Positions 1 to 11,609 of a stretch of DNA of 64,000 bases are shown in pieces. Each line of letters begins with the position of its first letter. Position 1 is the first letter of the stretch. The position numbers and the translations under genes were made by a program. This DNA comes from Glutinoglossum americanum (Eukaryota; Ascomycota; Geoglossomycetes; Geoglossales; Geoglossaceae): the NCBI GenBank assembly GCA_020080175.1, contig JAGHQL010000045.1, forward strand, positions 62,001-126,000. The letters run 5' to 3'. The notes under the pieces were generated by a model. The model did not search any database. It saw only the letters and a program-made list of their open reading frames with translations, and was not told the origin of the DNA.

Positions 1-1242
1 AAAGTAGAGGCGTGGAGTTGATCGAAGTAGGACCCGGCAGAGGTACACTGATGGATGATGTATTAAGGGTACAGAGCCCTCTCACTAATGCTCTTAATTT
101 ACGCAATTGCTAATCCACCGCGGGAATAGACGATGAGAAATTTCAAACCCCTAGCATCATCCATCGAAACTATATATATGGTAGAGGCTAGTTCCTCCTT
201 GCGAGAAGCACAGGAGCGACTTCTCTGCGGGGACACATCTGTGGGAGAGGATAAGGAAGGCTTTAAGAGCACAAGCAAAACTCTAGGTGTACCAATGGTA
301 TGGGCCGAAGATATCCGTTTTGTTCCAAAAGGTAAGCTCTCAAAACCAAACCGCATGGCAACCGCCAACATCAAAACTCACTCCAACTTCTTCAAAGATC
401 CCTCAAAATCCCCCTTCATCATCGCCCACGAATTCTTCGACGCCCTCCCCATCCATGCCTTCCAATCCGTCCCTCCCTCGCAGCCGACCCTAATTACATC
501 CACAACCATCCCCCCACCCCGTACCTCAACCACCCCGCAATGGCGAGAACTCCTCGTCACACCCACCCCTCTAAATTCCACTCACACAACCCTCTCCACA
601 CCCCGCTCACAGCGCCATACCGGCGCTCCCCCGGAATTCCAACTCTCCCTTGCCAAAGCATCAACCCCCCACAGCCTCCTCCTCCCAGAAACATCACAAC
701 GCTACAAGGCGCTAAAATCTCGCCCTGGCGCAACTATCGAGATATGTCCGGAAGGCCAATCATACGCCTCAGAGTTCGCCCGGCGTATTGGCGGCGATGC
801 CGGGAAGTCGGCGTCAGGCGCAGCGCTAATTCTCGATTACGGCCCCGCGTCAACTATTCCCGTGAACTCTCTCCGGGGGATCCGTGCCCACAAGACAGTT
901 TCACCATTCTCATATCCTGGCCTCGTGGACCTTTCCGCAGATGTGGACTTCACCGCTCTCGCGGAAGCCGCCTTGAGCGCTAGTTCTACGGTGGAGGTAC
1001 ATGGTCCTATCGAGCAAGGGTCGTTCCTGCAGGCCATGGGGATCCGGGAGAGGGCAGAGCAGTTACTTATGGGTGTGCAGAAGGGGGATGATGAGAAGAA
1101 GGAGAGGCTCGAAGGGGGCTGGAGGAGGCTAGTTGAACGTGGAGTTGGAGGGATGGGTAAGGTGTATAAGGCTATGGCCATTGTACCGTTGAGTGGTGGG
1201 AAGAAAAGACCGGTGGGATTCGGTGGTGATGTAGAAGTGTGA
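1..1242 (+). CDS. NDUFAF7/MidA-type mitochondrial protein arginine methyltransferase, 5' partial
   Basis: This is the C-terminal part of a SAM-dependent methyltransferase of the MidA/NDUFAF7 (DUF185) family. In other eukaryotes the family methylates a complex I subunit during assembly in the mitochondrial matrix. The window opens inside an exon reading VELIEVGPGRGTLMDDVLR, the glycine-rich SAM-binding loop typical of the family. An intron at 69-129 (phase 0) separates it from the second exon (130-1242), which begins TMRNFKPLASSIETIYMVEAS, again family-typical. SPFIIAHEFFDALPIHAFQ is the conserved HEFFDALPI block. The stop is TGA at 1240-1242. The N-terminus, including any targeting peptide, lies upstream of the window. 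No frame damage is visible. The family call is firm; the methylation target is inferred from homologs. Confidence 0.88.
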
Positions 1243-1624
1243 TATCAACAGTCAGACTTTAGGTGTAAATACATCTGTAATACTAGATAGACTATGTAAA
1301 ACACCTATCAGTTACCCGTAGCAACTATTAACTCGCGGTGAGCGTCGGCCCAACTACGGCAATAGCGAGATGTAGCGCTAGCCTTCTGTGGCCGAAGGGA
1401 AAATACCAACTTCCTAGGTAGAACCTAAGGAGGTAATAATAGTACATTTGATTTAACCATCCCTAGACCCAAAAGTTAAAATAATAGAATACAAAGAGAA
1501 ACTAATATACAGCTCGAATATGCCTAACTATATGTAAGACCAAATGTTGAATATCTTGACGTAATCAAACCATCGACACGTCTACAATCAGTAATTCCCC
1601 CACGATATTGATACTTTTGGCTCC
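1243..1624. other. Convergent intergenic region
   Basis: The 382 bp between the 3' ends of the NDUFAF7-like and CAP10-like genes probably hold both 3' UTRs. It is moderately AT-rich. I see no ORF, RNA gene or repeat in it. Confidence 0.5.
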
Positions 1625-3619
1625 CTACATTGAAAATGCCAAGTCCCCGACAAAGCCTAGCATCTCTCGCCGGTCATCCACCACGCGGGCATACTCGAGA
1701 AGTAGTCTTAGCGTGTATACTTGCATGTCTTCACGCCGCAAGACCTTGCGGGCCCATTCCTGCCCATTTACGGCAATCTCCCTAGCTACGTTATCATGTG
1801 GGGCCATGGCGTCGAGATTAGAGTCATCACAGCTGGTGTTGTGATAGCCTAAGAAGTACTCCATAATGCCATAGAGGTCGACATATCGGTTGTCCATTGG
1901 GACGAAATGCTTCCAGGCGGTTAGCCTCGAGTCATGCCACTCGCGAAATAGAGTCGCCTTAATTGGTAGCGAGTTGGACATTAGGAAAGCCCGGTATCGC
2001 TCGCTGAAGCTGTTGCCGTCGATATCTACGAGGAGCTTGTTGTGATATTGATCGGTCATTTTGATCTCGGGAACTGTCTTAAACCAATCGCCAGTGTAAT
2101 TGCATTGACCTTCTGGCTGTGTGGGAGAGCACCATAGGTCTACGAAGCCTGTATCCGCTGATTTCTCGAGCCAATCGCCTAGATAGTTACAGTTTAAGGC
2201 ATTAAGGCTGTAATTGTTCGGTGGTCGCACCCAGTTAAGGGGGGACTCTTCCCAACTCTCCGCTCGTCTGACCTGAGTCGCGTTTGTCATAGCGACAAAT
2301 CTATGCCTGTGGAAACCTCTCCAATTGTTGAACTTGTTTTCTCCTCCTGAAGCTGGGCCTCGCCAAATAACCCGGTTCTCCTTCTCCCCCCACGGGTCGC
2401 CGGGCTCGCTGGCAGCGACAAACCAAGGATCGTTGCCCCAGTATATAGGGGCCGGGAGGAGTAATTCATTATTGGTGGCCAATTTGGATTCACTAAATAA
2501 GGGAAATAGGCGAGTTGAGGTTTTGATAGATACAGGTTCGATGAGAGCACCATGAAGACCTTGAAGGTCTGGCTGATGACATATAGATGTAGATAACGTG
2601 TAGTTGGAAACATAGCCTTTGTAAGAGTGTGCGTCCATGTATTTAAGGTCCATGACTGGCGCACCTGAAAAGTTTGTCATGACTTCAACCTTGCGGGCTG
2701 GGCTGTCTGGATGGCAAGCACGGCGAACGTGAGGAAAGTATGGCGCTACGAATCACGTTAGTAGGTTTCTAAGATGAACTGCGACGCTCACCATATCCGA
2801 CTAACCAGAGGTGTTCCAATTGATTACCTCGGGGGTCGCATCATCTGCATCTCTAGCTACGTCTAGTACTTATCAGCATTACTCAAATCTCTACTAGCTA
2901 AAGCAATGGTAGGTAGTATCGATACCTGAGAACCCGGATATGACTTCAGATAGCGGCGGCATCTTCCTAGCTGCTTGCTCCTTCCGTATATATTCATTCA
3001 TCTCTTCCCACGGAACCGTCAACCTAGGCTCACCCATCGAGTTTACAGCAATGTCCATATCCGGTAGATACGACTCAATGGTTCTGACGAGGTCGCACCA
3101 AGCCACCACCCGGGGAAGGTCGCCCTCTGATGTCACGTTTCCGCTGCGAATGTGAATGACCTGGTCATGACCTCTCGCATCGCGCCGCATCTGGTTCGGA
3201 GGGAGAGCCCAAAGAGGATTTATGTCATCATATATCTGATCCCAGAAGTCCTCGACTATGACTGCCTTATGGCTCTTCGCAAACTCGAACCATTTGTCGA
3301 AACTCGGAGGCGGATGGCGGCCCCTCTTCTCTCTGTAGGCCGCTGCTGCGCTCTTCAAGTCAAGGGTTTCTTTGGAAAGCTGGGAGGAGAAGTCACGGTC
3401 CGCAGCTTCGACTAGGTCCTCGATGGGATGCCGTTGGGCTGGGTGGTCAATTGACTCCTCAGCGGGCTTTGCGATCGGTTCATGAATCGAGCCCGGTCTG
3501 GTGGGAGACCGGTCGATGGATAGAGCTGTGATACTGGTCCTGCGACTTAAATAAAATCCGGAGAGGAGGATAGCAGATGCAATGGCAAGAAAGCCAAAAT
3601 ATCGCAACTTGGGTGACAT
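1625..3619 (-). CDS. CAP10/GT90-family glycosyltransferase, type II membrane protein
   Basis: Two exons, 3619-2926 and 2745-1625, joined over a 180-bp intron (phase 1), encode 604 aa. Residues about 7-25 form one hydrophobic segment (FGFLAIASAILLSGFYLS) followed by RR, giving a type II signal anchor and a predicted Golgi location. The C-terminal half is the CAP10 (Glyco_transf_90) domain. The spliced junction restores FSAPYFPHVRRACHPDSPAR, the conserved block before MTNFSGAPVMD (from residue 254). VDIDGNSFSERY (about 471-482) and SNSLPIKATLFREWHD (488-503) are the family's C-terminal core motifs. Related proteins in Cryptococcus act as UDP-xylose transferases in glycan and capsule synthesis; the donor and acceptor here are unknown. 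The gene is divergent from the membrane protein at 4368. Family call strong, substrate open. Confidence 0.88.
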
Positions 3620-4367
3620 GCCCTACCAACCTAAACCATGTAGTCGATGATCGTGGAAGGGTTGGCTGAGATACAGCGGACTTGGCACAAGAGACTTCTC
3701 TCGGCCAACCATTCGAAGCAACTCTCAAACGTTGTTGATAAGAGGTACTATAATAGTAGATTGGTGGGAAGGGAGGAAAACTATTAACAGTCGCTCTCTG
3801 TTCGCCGCACCCTTAAGCGTCTGGCATTTTGCCTCAATTGAAATTACAATCATCGAATACATAGTATTGTATATTTAAGAAGCTATAGATCTGGAGTATT
3901 TGAGATATTAAGCTTTAGGATCTGTTACCTTAAGGTATGCGACTAGATCCTTGCCTTACCGTATAGATACTGCGTATGGGCAGGTATTTTGTATTTTGTA
4001 TTTTATACTCTTTTCGTTTGCTCCCGCATCCCTTCCTAGATCGGTCTTCCAACCAATTATATTGACTATTACAGGCCACATCAGCGGTTTCCCCGGGTTT
4101 TCTGCGTCGCTCAGCTCAGTAGTGATGTTGAAATCGGTGGCTCCGCCAATGGACGGGAAGGTGCCTCGTATAATGTTGTTTACTAGGCATCAATGTGGGG
4201 GGCTTACGTAGACCACCCCTACCATTTCCTGCATAATTGCAGTGGGAGTCATCCCAAGGATAGCATGAACAACACAAGAAAAGGGCATCTATTATTTTAC
4301 GTCGGAGGAAGATTCCCTCGGGTCAGACGTGAGATAGGCTAAGTGTTTACTGAGCAGAACCCTCACC
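3620..4367. promoter_or_regulatory. Divergent promoter region
   Basis: These 748 bp lie between the start codons of the CAP10-like gene (-) and the membrane protein gene (+), so they should carry both promoters. The middle is AT-rich (around 3840-4030, with TATTTTGTATTTTGTATTTTA near 3988). No recognisable binding site or conserved ORF was found. Confidence 0.4.
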
Positions 4368-5659
4368 ATGACTATGAAAGCCAAGTATGCCCCTCTTGGG
4401 GGGGCTCTGCCAGAATACAGTGACGAGATCATCCGAGACGACCCTTCATTTAGTTCCAGCTCAATTCCCTTGCCAGAAACTCTCTCTTATACAGATAACA
4501 GTGAAGTCGAGCCAGTTCTCCCCGCCTACTCCGACGACCCCAGCCCAGCGTCTGCCGCCGCGATAGCCACAAACCCTGAGGCTGGCCGGATCCCGAATTC
4601 TGTGGTCTCATCTGACAGAATTACCATTACAACTCTTGATGAGGGACTAAACGAAGATCCCGCAAAGCTGCACTCGTTCGTCCTACAGCAAAACGAAATC
4701 CCGCCGAAGCCAACAGTGCAAATCGTGGGCACGCATCACGAAACACGCCGGCAGAGCACTAAGGATGGCAAAGATGAGAGGGTGAAAGTTACAGATTTCG
4801 ATATACAGTTGGATTTGACACCTTACATCGCCCGTAGTTTGAACCTGGGCTGCGGTGAACAGGATTGGAAGTTTTTGTCCGTGGTGGAGAATGGTGTTAA
4901 GGCATATCGCGGGGGCAGGATAAAGTCTCTAGATCCGGGACATAGGGATGGCTTGACGTCCTATGCGGCCCCTCATCTCGGGGATTGGACGAAGGCATAC
5001 TGTGGAGATCCCAACATATTGAAAAGGTGAGTTTCTATGCTCAGACATACACCCACCGTGGAAACCCAACTGCTAATAGTCACCCCACTCATAGCTTCAC
5101 ATTTTCCAAAACCGTCTCAAACTTCGACACTGAGAAGCTCATATCCCTCCTTACCGCCCTCATAGAGTCAACAAACTACCGCGGCCACTACCACATCACC
5201 TTCACCACCACTCATTCACGCATCCAGGTCCTCTCCCCTCACTGGATAAACCGCCTCCGCACCAAAACCTGGGTCAGGTGGCTTTTCTACCTCTCTATGC
5301 TCTGGATTTTCACCTGGCCACTTCTCTGGTTCCTTACACGTCGCTATGAGGTCGTGACGAGCGCGTGGCCGTATGCACTAATTGACGAGCAAGGCCAGAA
5401 GAGGTACGCGGTGGCGAGTGAGGAGGATTGGTACCGTCGGTATGCGGTGGTGATTCGGAGGTCTTTGTTGATGAGACGTCAGGGCTGGGTTACGGATGAA
5501 GATCTGAGGCTCTGTGAGTCTGGTATTTCGTCCGGCGGGAATGCTCCGGTGAGCGCGGCGGAGTCTAGGGTCATGGGCTTCGCATTTGGTTTGGTGCATG
5601 GGGTAACGGGCGCATCGAGAGATCTGGATGCTATCAGGGGATGGGGTGCGGATTCGTAG
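4368..5659 (+). CDS. Conserved fungal membrane protein of unknown function
   Basis: Exons 4368-5026 and 5095-5659 (68-bp intron, phase 2) encode 407 aa. The start ATG sits in CACCATG, a good fungal context. Residues 1-150 are acidic, Ser/Pro-rich and probably disordered. After KSFTFSKTVSNFDTEKL comes a compact conserved region, then one long aromatic hydrophobic stretch at about 280-303 (WVRWLFYLSMLWIFTWPLLWF), long enough for one or two membrane passes. The following segment WPYALIDEQG...EEDWYRRY is rich in Trp and Tyr. I recall similarly organised, unnamed proteins in many Pezizomycotina but know no assigned function. The tail is Gly/Ala/Ser-rich. Coding status is well supported by the intron and phase; the function is unknown. 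Confidence 0.75.
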
Positions 5660-6014
5660 GCGGCATTTCGTTGATGAGAGCCTTAGATAGGGAGCAACTC
5701 GTCCTATTTATATATTTACCAGTCTTTATCGCGTGGTGTATGGCGCAATTTTCATTTTAAGGCTTTGTGGGAGTAAACCCCCCTCTATCCACTTTTGTCA
5801 ACTCACTAAATCTGGGGGAAGTTGGGGTTAATAAAGCTTTTCGACACAGCAAATAGCATATGCATGCATTCCTTTGGGTTCCAACACTATATGCTGTCGT
5901 GTAGACAATTAACTAGACTCCAGTTATATATAGTGATTTACGCCACCCTAGAGCGAAACATATATTGGTAACCTCACGGAATAGCGAAGTATGCATGAAT
6001 AGGAGCTGCACCAT
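5660..6014. other. Convergent intergenic region
   Basis: The 355 bp between the membrane protein stop and the deacetylase stop are presumably two 3' UTRs. Nothing else was recognised. Confidence 0.45.
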
Positions 6015-7442
6015 CTAATACTGAGTCTCATGACGGTCGTGTACCTTTACCCCAAACTTCCAGACCTGGTCCACGTTGAGCTTTAGGTACCCTAGCTCGC
6101 TACGTTCCTCACTTAGCACCACAATGTCGGCATCAGCACCACTACTCAGAGTTCCTTTTGTCGAAGCAAGTCCAAGCATCTTCGCCGGAGTGGACGTGAC
6201 AGTTTTGATTGCTCCAGGGATGGTGGCGCCAGTCCAATTAAGAAAGTTAGAGACACATTCGGCAAGAGTTGCAGAGCTGCGGGTGAATCCCTTAATAACA
6301 CATCAATCATGATGTTAATAAGTGGTAGCGGACTAACCTCCCTGCGAGCTTGTCAGAACCTTCGAGCGTCAATAGTGCACCTCTTTTGATAATACGATCT
6401 CCATTGGTCCAGTCGTAGATGCCGTCTTTGAGGCCAGCAAGACTCATGGCGTCGGTAATGAGAATGCAACCATCTGGGTGCGCATTGAAAGCGAGCTTGA
6501 CACATGTCGGATGGAGGTGGATGCCGTCAGCGATGACGCCGAAGAAGGGCCGTGGCAGGCCCCCGGCTGCCCCGAGGACTCCGATGATCCCAGGGTTGCG
6601 GTGGTGAAGAGGTCGCATAGCATTGAAGAGGTGCGTAATCATGGTTGCACCCGCCTCGACAGCCTTAGAAGCTTGTTCATAAGTAGACTCAGAGTGCCCG
6701 ATGGAGAACACAATATCACGAGACACTATCTCAGAGATAGTGGAGGTGATGCTGCCCACTTCTGGAGCAGCAGTAATCATCTTGATAGGGGCCGGGCAAG
6801 AATTGGAAATGCCAGGGGCTTTGGTCCGGACTCGAAGATTGCCGGCGCCATAGCAGTCTTCGAGATCTGCAAAGCCTCGTGGAGCTTGTTGGATGAACTC
6901 AACGTTGTGGACGCCATTCTTCGTCAGGCTGAGGAAAGGCCCTTCACAATGCGCCCCTAGTGATTCAGCACCATCACCAGGCATCCTCGTGAAGCCCGAC
7001 GGCCCAAGAAAGGGCAGTGACTTGCCAAAGCGTCAGCGCCTTCAGGTGACATGCAGGGTGGAGAGGGGGCTCATGCCACCTTCAGATACACCTCGCTTTT
7101 CTGGCTAGTAAGTGTTGGTAGGTAAGAGGTAACGCCCGTTTTAACAAGGGCCTTGTTGACACGCCGTATGCCCGAAGAGTAAGCGGCCATATCATCTGGC
7201 AGGATTGAGAAGTCGAACCCAACAGCGCCGTTTAGCTGTACATCAATAAAACCTGGGGCCACGATGCGGCCCCCTAGGTCAATAACAGTGTCGGGGACTC
7301 TGTTCAGACCATAGAACTCCTCTTGACCGCGGATGATCTTTCCAGAAGTTGCATTGATCAAGAGATCTTGTTTAGTTAGGCTATCACCTTCCACCAACCT
7401 ACAATTAGTGAATTTGGTGATCCGGTCTTTGGCCCTAGACAT
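6015..7442 (-). CDS. dac1: N-acetylglucosamine-6-phosphate deacetylase (GlcNAc cluster)
   Basis: Converts GlcNAc-6-P to glucosamine-6-P plus acetate, the committed step of GlcNAc catabolism. Exons 7442-7080, 7020-6338 and 6276-6015 (introns of 59 and 61 bp) give 435 aa, the usual eukaryotic NagA length. Visible signatures are GRIVAPGFIDVQLNG at the barrel entry, GAHCEGPF with the metal-binding Glu at about 147, SIGHSE (His about 230), THLFNAM (His about 251), ADGIHLHP and ITDAMSLAG with the catalytic Asp at about 311. An alternative third-exon acceptor 10 bp upstream breaks the frame; the one chosen gives LAGSSATLAECV. The start MSRAKDRITKF was preferred over upstream in-frame Met codons, which encode a Ser/Leu stretch absent from the family. 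Divergently transcribed from nag3 over 616 bp. Symbol follows the Candida/Trichoderma usage DAC1. Confidence 0.95.
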
Positions 7443-8058
7443 TGTTAGTTTTATCGTTGATCGTTGACAGCCTGGTGTCTTTGAGGGCCAAAGAAAAGGA
7501 AGAAAAAGCAAAAGAGAAGCACAGGCAGATGAAAAGAATAGACAGGGTATCAATATGAAGGGTGACTCTTCGAGGAATATTTTCCAACTCTTCGGGTCCG
7601 AGATATGACAGGGGCCAAAGCACTATCGTGGTCCATCACGACAGGGCTGTCCACCGATACTACAGAGTTTAGTGATGTTTCTGGTATTTGGGGGATTATA
7701 TGTAACGTTGCTATCGAAAATGGTAGAAGATTGTGTGTTGCCTTGCGATTTATCCCCTTAAAGTGGCGATGCAACGTGAGCATTGCAGATGGCCCGTGCA
7801 CGATTCGCTTCATCAGCGATGCCCTAGCTTGATATATCAAGATCCTGTGGTGCAACCCATCGCAGAGGAGACGACTACTGACAATAGATTGTTAGGTCAA
7901 TGCGACGTCGACTGCACCTAATGATTTACCTGTCTCCTATTGCCCAGTGGGCCACCTATAGGTAACGCGTTACGTCTGGAAAACTCAATCCCTGCCGTTA
8001 GTGATTTTAGAATAAGATCCTGTGACATTACTATAAAATCTTGCCTTTTGAATCACAA
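7443..8058. promoter_or_regulatory. Shared divergent promoter of dac1 and nag3
   Basis: These 616 bp separate the start codons of the deacetylase and the GH3-GNAT gene, an arrangement suited to co-regulation. The dac1-proximal part (about 7480-7540 on +) is purine-rich, like a fungal 5' leader. An Ndt80-type element occurs at the nag3 end (separate entry). There is no conserved ORF. Confidence 0.55.
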
Positions 8059-8060
8059 AT
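8052..8060 (+). promoter_or_regulatory. Ndt80/MSE-like motif ATCACAAAT at the nag3 start
   Basis: ATCACAAAT matches the Ndt80-family middle-sporulation-element consensus DNCRCAAAW at all positions. The cluster encodes an Ndt80-like regulator, so a functional role is possible. The site overlaps the A and T of the nag3 ATG, an unusual place for an activator site. A match of this degeneracy is also expected by chance every few kilobases. Confidence 0.3.
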
Positions 8061-11036
8061 GGCCAAGATAGCTGTCAAGGGTATCGGGCTGGACCCTATT
8101 TGGGAGGACTTCGATAGGTAAGTTCACTATTGAACCCTCACACCGTCTGCCTAAGCTCATCACGTGTGAGTGGGGCAGGGAGATGGGCCAGCTTTTCATG
8201 ATGGGTTTCGATGGGACGACTGTGACCCCCCAGATAAAAAAGTTGATCGAGGAACACCACTTGGGGTCTATTCTCTTGACTGCAAAGAACCTAAAATGTA
8301 TTGATACAACAAGACCTGATGTCATTAGGTTTCCTGTACTAACCTCTCACAGCCGCTGAAGATACCACTAGACTGGTTTTTGATCTGCAAACGATTGCCC
8401 ACAACGCAGGTCATCCAGTGCCCTTGGCTATTGCTCTCGATCAAGAGAATGGAGGCGTCAATAGTCTCTTCGATGAGATCTACATCCGTCAATTTCCAAG
8501 CGCAATGGGCCTTGCAGCAACAGGATCAACCGAGCTAGCCTACCAAGTGGCCAGAGCTACTGCTCAAGAGGTGTCTTCTGTTGGAGTTAATTGGATCATG
8601 GGCCCAGTCCTTGATGTATTGACGAACGCCCGCAATCAACCACTTGGCGTGCGAACAACTGGTGATGATCCTCAGGAAGTCTCATCGTACGGCGTGTCGT
8701 TCATGAAAGGCTATAAGGAAGCCGGGCTCGCAACCTGCGGAAAGCATTTTCCCTCTTACGGCAATTTAGAATTCCTAGGGTCACCAATGGACGTCCCAAT
8801 AATCACAGAGACATTTGAGCAGTTACAGCTATCGGCCTTGGTGCCTTTCCGCAATGCTATCGCTGCTGGCTTGGATGCTATGATGGTTGGTGGCTGTGCG
8901 ATGTCGTCCGTAGGAACGAATGTCATGCATGCTTGTCTCTCCGAACAGGTTGTGAACGATTTACTCCGAGAAGACCTTCGATTCGATGGGGTTGTTGTTT
9001 CCGAGTGTCTGGAAATGGAGGCGCTGAGTCACAACATTGGGGTTGGCGGAGGCACGGTCATGGCAGTTAAAGCTGGATGTGATATTGTCTTGCTATGCCG
9101 TTCGTTCGCTGTGCAACAAGAGGCGATAGCTGGGCTCAAGCTTGGTGTTGAGAACGGGATGATATCACGGCAACGAATCCGCAAATCGCTTCAGCGTGTT
9201 CTAGAAATGAAGTCTAAGTGCACATCCTGGGAGAAGGCGCTGAATCCCCCTGGGATAGAACGTCTTTCAACTCTGCAACCATCCCATACCAGCCTCTCTA
9301 CTAAGGCGTACAACAGTTCGATCACTGTCGTTAGAGACAGAAATCATCTACTGCCCTTGTCCAACATCATTGAGCCTGACGAAGAGTTGCTTTTACTTTC
9401 TCCTCTCGTTAAGCCGCTGCCTGCTTCTGCGGCCTCAAAGGCCTTGACAGAATCCGTTAGTATGGCTTCACCGGAGCCTGCGATCTGGGAGCGAAGTGCC
9501 TCGGTCATGAGCGGAGAGGGGGTTTTCCGAGAACTTGGACGCTCCCTAGCACGGCAAAGGAGCGGCAGAGTCCTGCATACTTCCTACACTGCCAATGGAG
9601 TGCGGCCTGTTCATGAAAACCTCATCAACCGAGCTGGTGCTATAATTGTTCTCACTGCTGATGCGAACCGCAATCTCTACCAGAACGGATTCACAAAACA
9701 TGTCTCTATGATCTGTAACATGCAATTCTCTTCAGGCGGCGAAAAACGAGAGAAGCCTCTGGTGGTTGTTTCCGTTAGCTCTCCCTATGATTTTGCTATG
9801 GACCAGTCCATTGGGACGTATATCTGCACCTATGATTTCACCGAGACGGCTCTGAACGCTCTGGTCAAGATTCTATATGGAGAATTACAGCCGCGGGGAA
9901 CCCTTCCTGGCTCTATCAGTCAGAGTCAGAAGCTTAATCAGTCACGACAGCACTGGCTGGTTGAGAATTGGCAAGAGGAGCGAGACTCTAATGCGCTAGA
10001 TGCTCTGATCAAAACTGCAATAGAGGGGTCGCCTCCGGGCTATCGTTCGGAACTTTCTAGCTCTTCATCGAATTCCTTTTTGCTACACAACCCGGACGTC
10101 GAGGAAGCGCATTTTGTTGTACGAAATAGTAGTACTCAAGCATTGTATGGCTTTTGCTCTACATATTTCTTTAAAAGTACTGGAACTGGTGTCATCGGAT
10201 CACTCTTCGTTGACCCGACAAGACGAAAGCTCTCAATCGGACACTCCCTCCACAACAGAGCTATTCGTACACTATTGCAACGAGAAGGGATCAAACGATT
10301 CCAGCTTGGGTCAAGATTACCAAGTATATTTTTGGGAATTCCTACTGGCAATGGAGTTGAAAGAAAAAGGCTAAGACAATGGTTCGCGAATATGGGGTGG
10401 AATACGGCCTTGTCTCGTCCTGTGTGCAGTATGGTCGCCAGAAACCTTTCGGACTGGTCCCCTCCGGAGGGCCTCGCCAAAAGTTTGCAAGGTGCAGGGG
10501 TTGAGTTTGACCTGATTTATGGATGGCAGTACGGTGACTCCATTTTAGACCATATTAAGACCAACTCTCGACAAGGGGTGTTGGAGGTTTACAAATTGGC
10601 ATTGTCGGACCACACGTCATGCGGTATCATTCGTGCCAAACGACCCGAAGATGGTTCTATAGTTGGGAGCGTCGTACTATATAACGGAGAGTCGGCATTT
10701 GCAGAATTTGTCCCGGCCTTGAAGGACACAAACGAGGCCTGCGGGGGTATATCGTCGCCAGTCATCTCTCCATCTGTCGGAGAGTATTCAACATTGCTTC
10801 AAGGTCTGATACTGTTGGGAATACGCCAGATAAAACAGCAAGGGTCAAGCGCGTGTGTTCTTGATTATGTGGGTTCCACCCTAGTTTTAGACACGGCACC
10901 GATTACTAATATAGGAAGGCAGATCGACGGAGACGGGAACTTCGACAGCTTATCAGCTATGGGTTTCAGTGTCCTGCACAGTTTTGAAGAGGTCACATGT
11001 GACGCAGCTACTTGGACGATGGTCCCGCCATCATAG
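8059..11036 (+). CDS. nag3: GH3 beta-N-acetylglucosaminidase fused to GNAT acetyltransferase domain (GlcNAc cluster)
   Basis: Exons 8059-8117, 8179-8297 and 8353-11036 (introns 61 and 55 bp) encode 953 aa with no signal peptide, so the enzyme is probably cytosolic. Residues about 20-370 are a NagZ-like GH3 barrel: EMGQLFMMGFDG, PLAIALDQENGGV, KHFPSYGN (His 191) and VVVSECLEMEAL (residues 274-285). The last is where NagZ enzymes carry SDD with the Asp nucleophile; here Glu 277 occupies that position. A middle Rossmann-like region follows, and the C-terminal third (about 540-950) resembles a GNAT acetyltransferase, with GTGVIGSLFVDPTRRKLSIG as the acetyl-CoA-binding region. The same two-domain architecture is known for NAG3 in the Trichoderma GlcNAc cluster. 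Expected role: cleaving GlcNAc from short chitin-derived sugars, with the acetyltransferase substrate unknown. Confidence 0.92.
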
Positions 11037-11609
11037 AAACTTGATTGGGCAATTTTCTGGAAGGCGGGATATAATTTTTTTTTTTTTTTTCGATAATAGA
11101 GCTTGGCCCCAGCCATGAAGCCGAGTCGCGGGGTTCGGGTTCTTTCGCATAGCCTGGTTTGGCGAATTTATCTAAATTCCATATAGTGCTGGACATATAG
11201 AGTAGATTAACTAGTCGGCACTGGACTTTATGCGAGGAGTTGTAGAACATACTGCGCAGTAATACGTGGAAGGTGGCCTTCGAGCTGATTGATAGGAGCG
11301 ATCAGTTGTGGTTGGGCTAAGAGGCATGCGCATCTCCAAGCCTTCGGCTGGACCTGTGGTGTGCCATCAACTGACGCCAAGCCAATGAACGGTCGCGGTG
11401 AGAGCCCTTGTGTTGTGAGATAACAGCCACACAACAGCCTTTCACCCTGCCGGGTACTTACAACCGCACCGCACCGAAAATTTATCATCAGCCCCTTCAT
11501 CAATTGTCGAGATTATCTAGATTGTCGACTGACTGGGACCCCCTTATGATTGCGCAACTACAGAGATCAACGCTTCCGTTGTCGCCAGTCAGCTGTTCAT
11601 TGATGAACC
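11037..11609. other. nag3 3' end and ron1 promoter
   Basis: This 573-bp spacer lies between two same-strand cluster genes. A T tract of about 14 bases begins near 11076, 40 bp after the nag3 stop, and fits a 3'-end or polyadenylation region. The rest is presumably the ron1 promoter and leader. No Ndt80-type site was seen. Confidence 0.45.

Noticed and set aside
3951-4211. 86-codon plus-strand frame upstream of the membrane protein
   Set aside because: Lies in AT-rich promoter DNA and reads as random hydrophobic sequence without conserved motifs.
8991-9017. Calling nag3 a catalytically dead pseudo-enzyme
   Set aside because: Glu for Asp alone is not proof of inactivity, the frame is intact and the gene sits in a functional-looking cluster.
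11076-11090. T14 run after nag3 as a Pol III terminator or transposon tail
   Set aside because: No Pol III gene or element precedes it; more likely part of the 3' end region.
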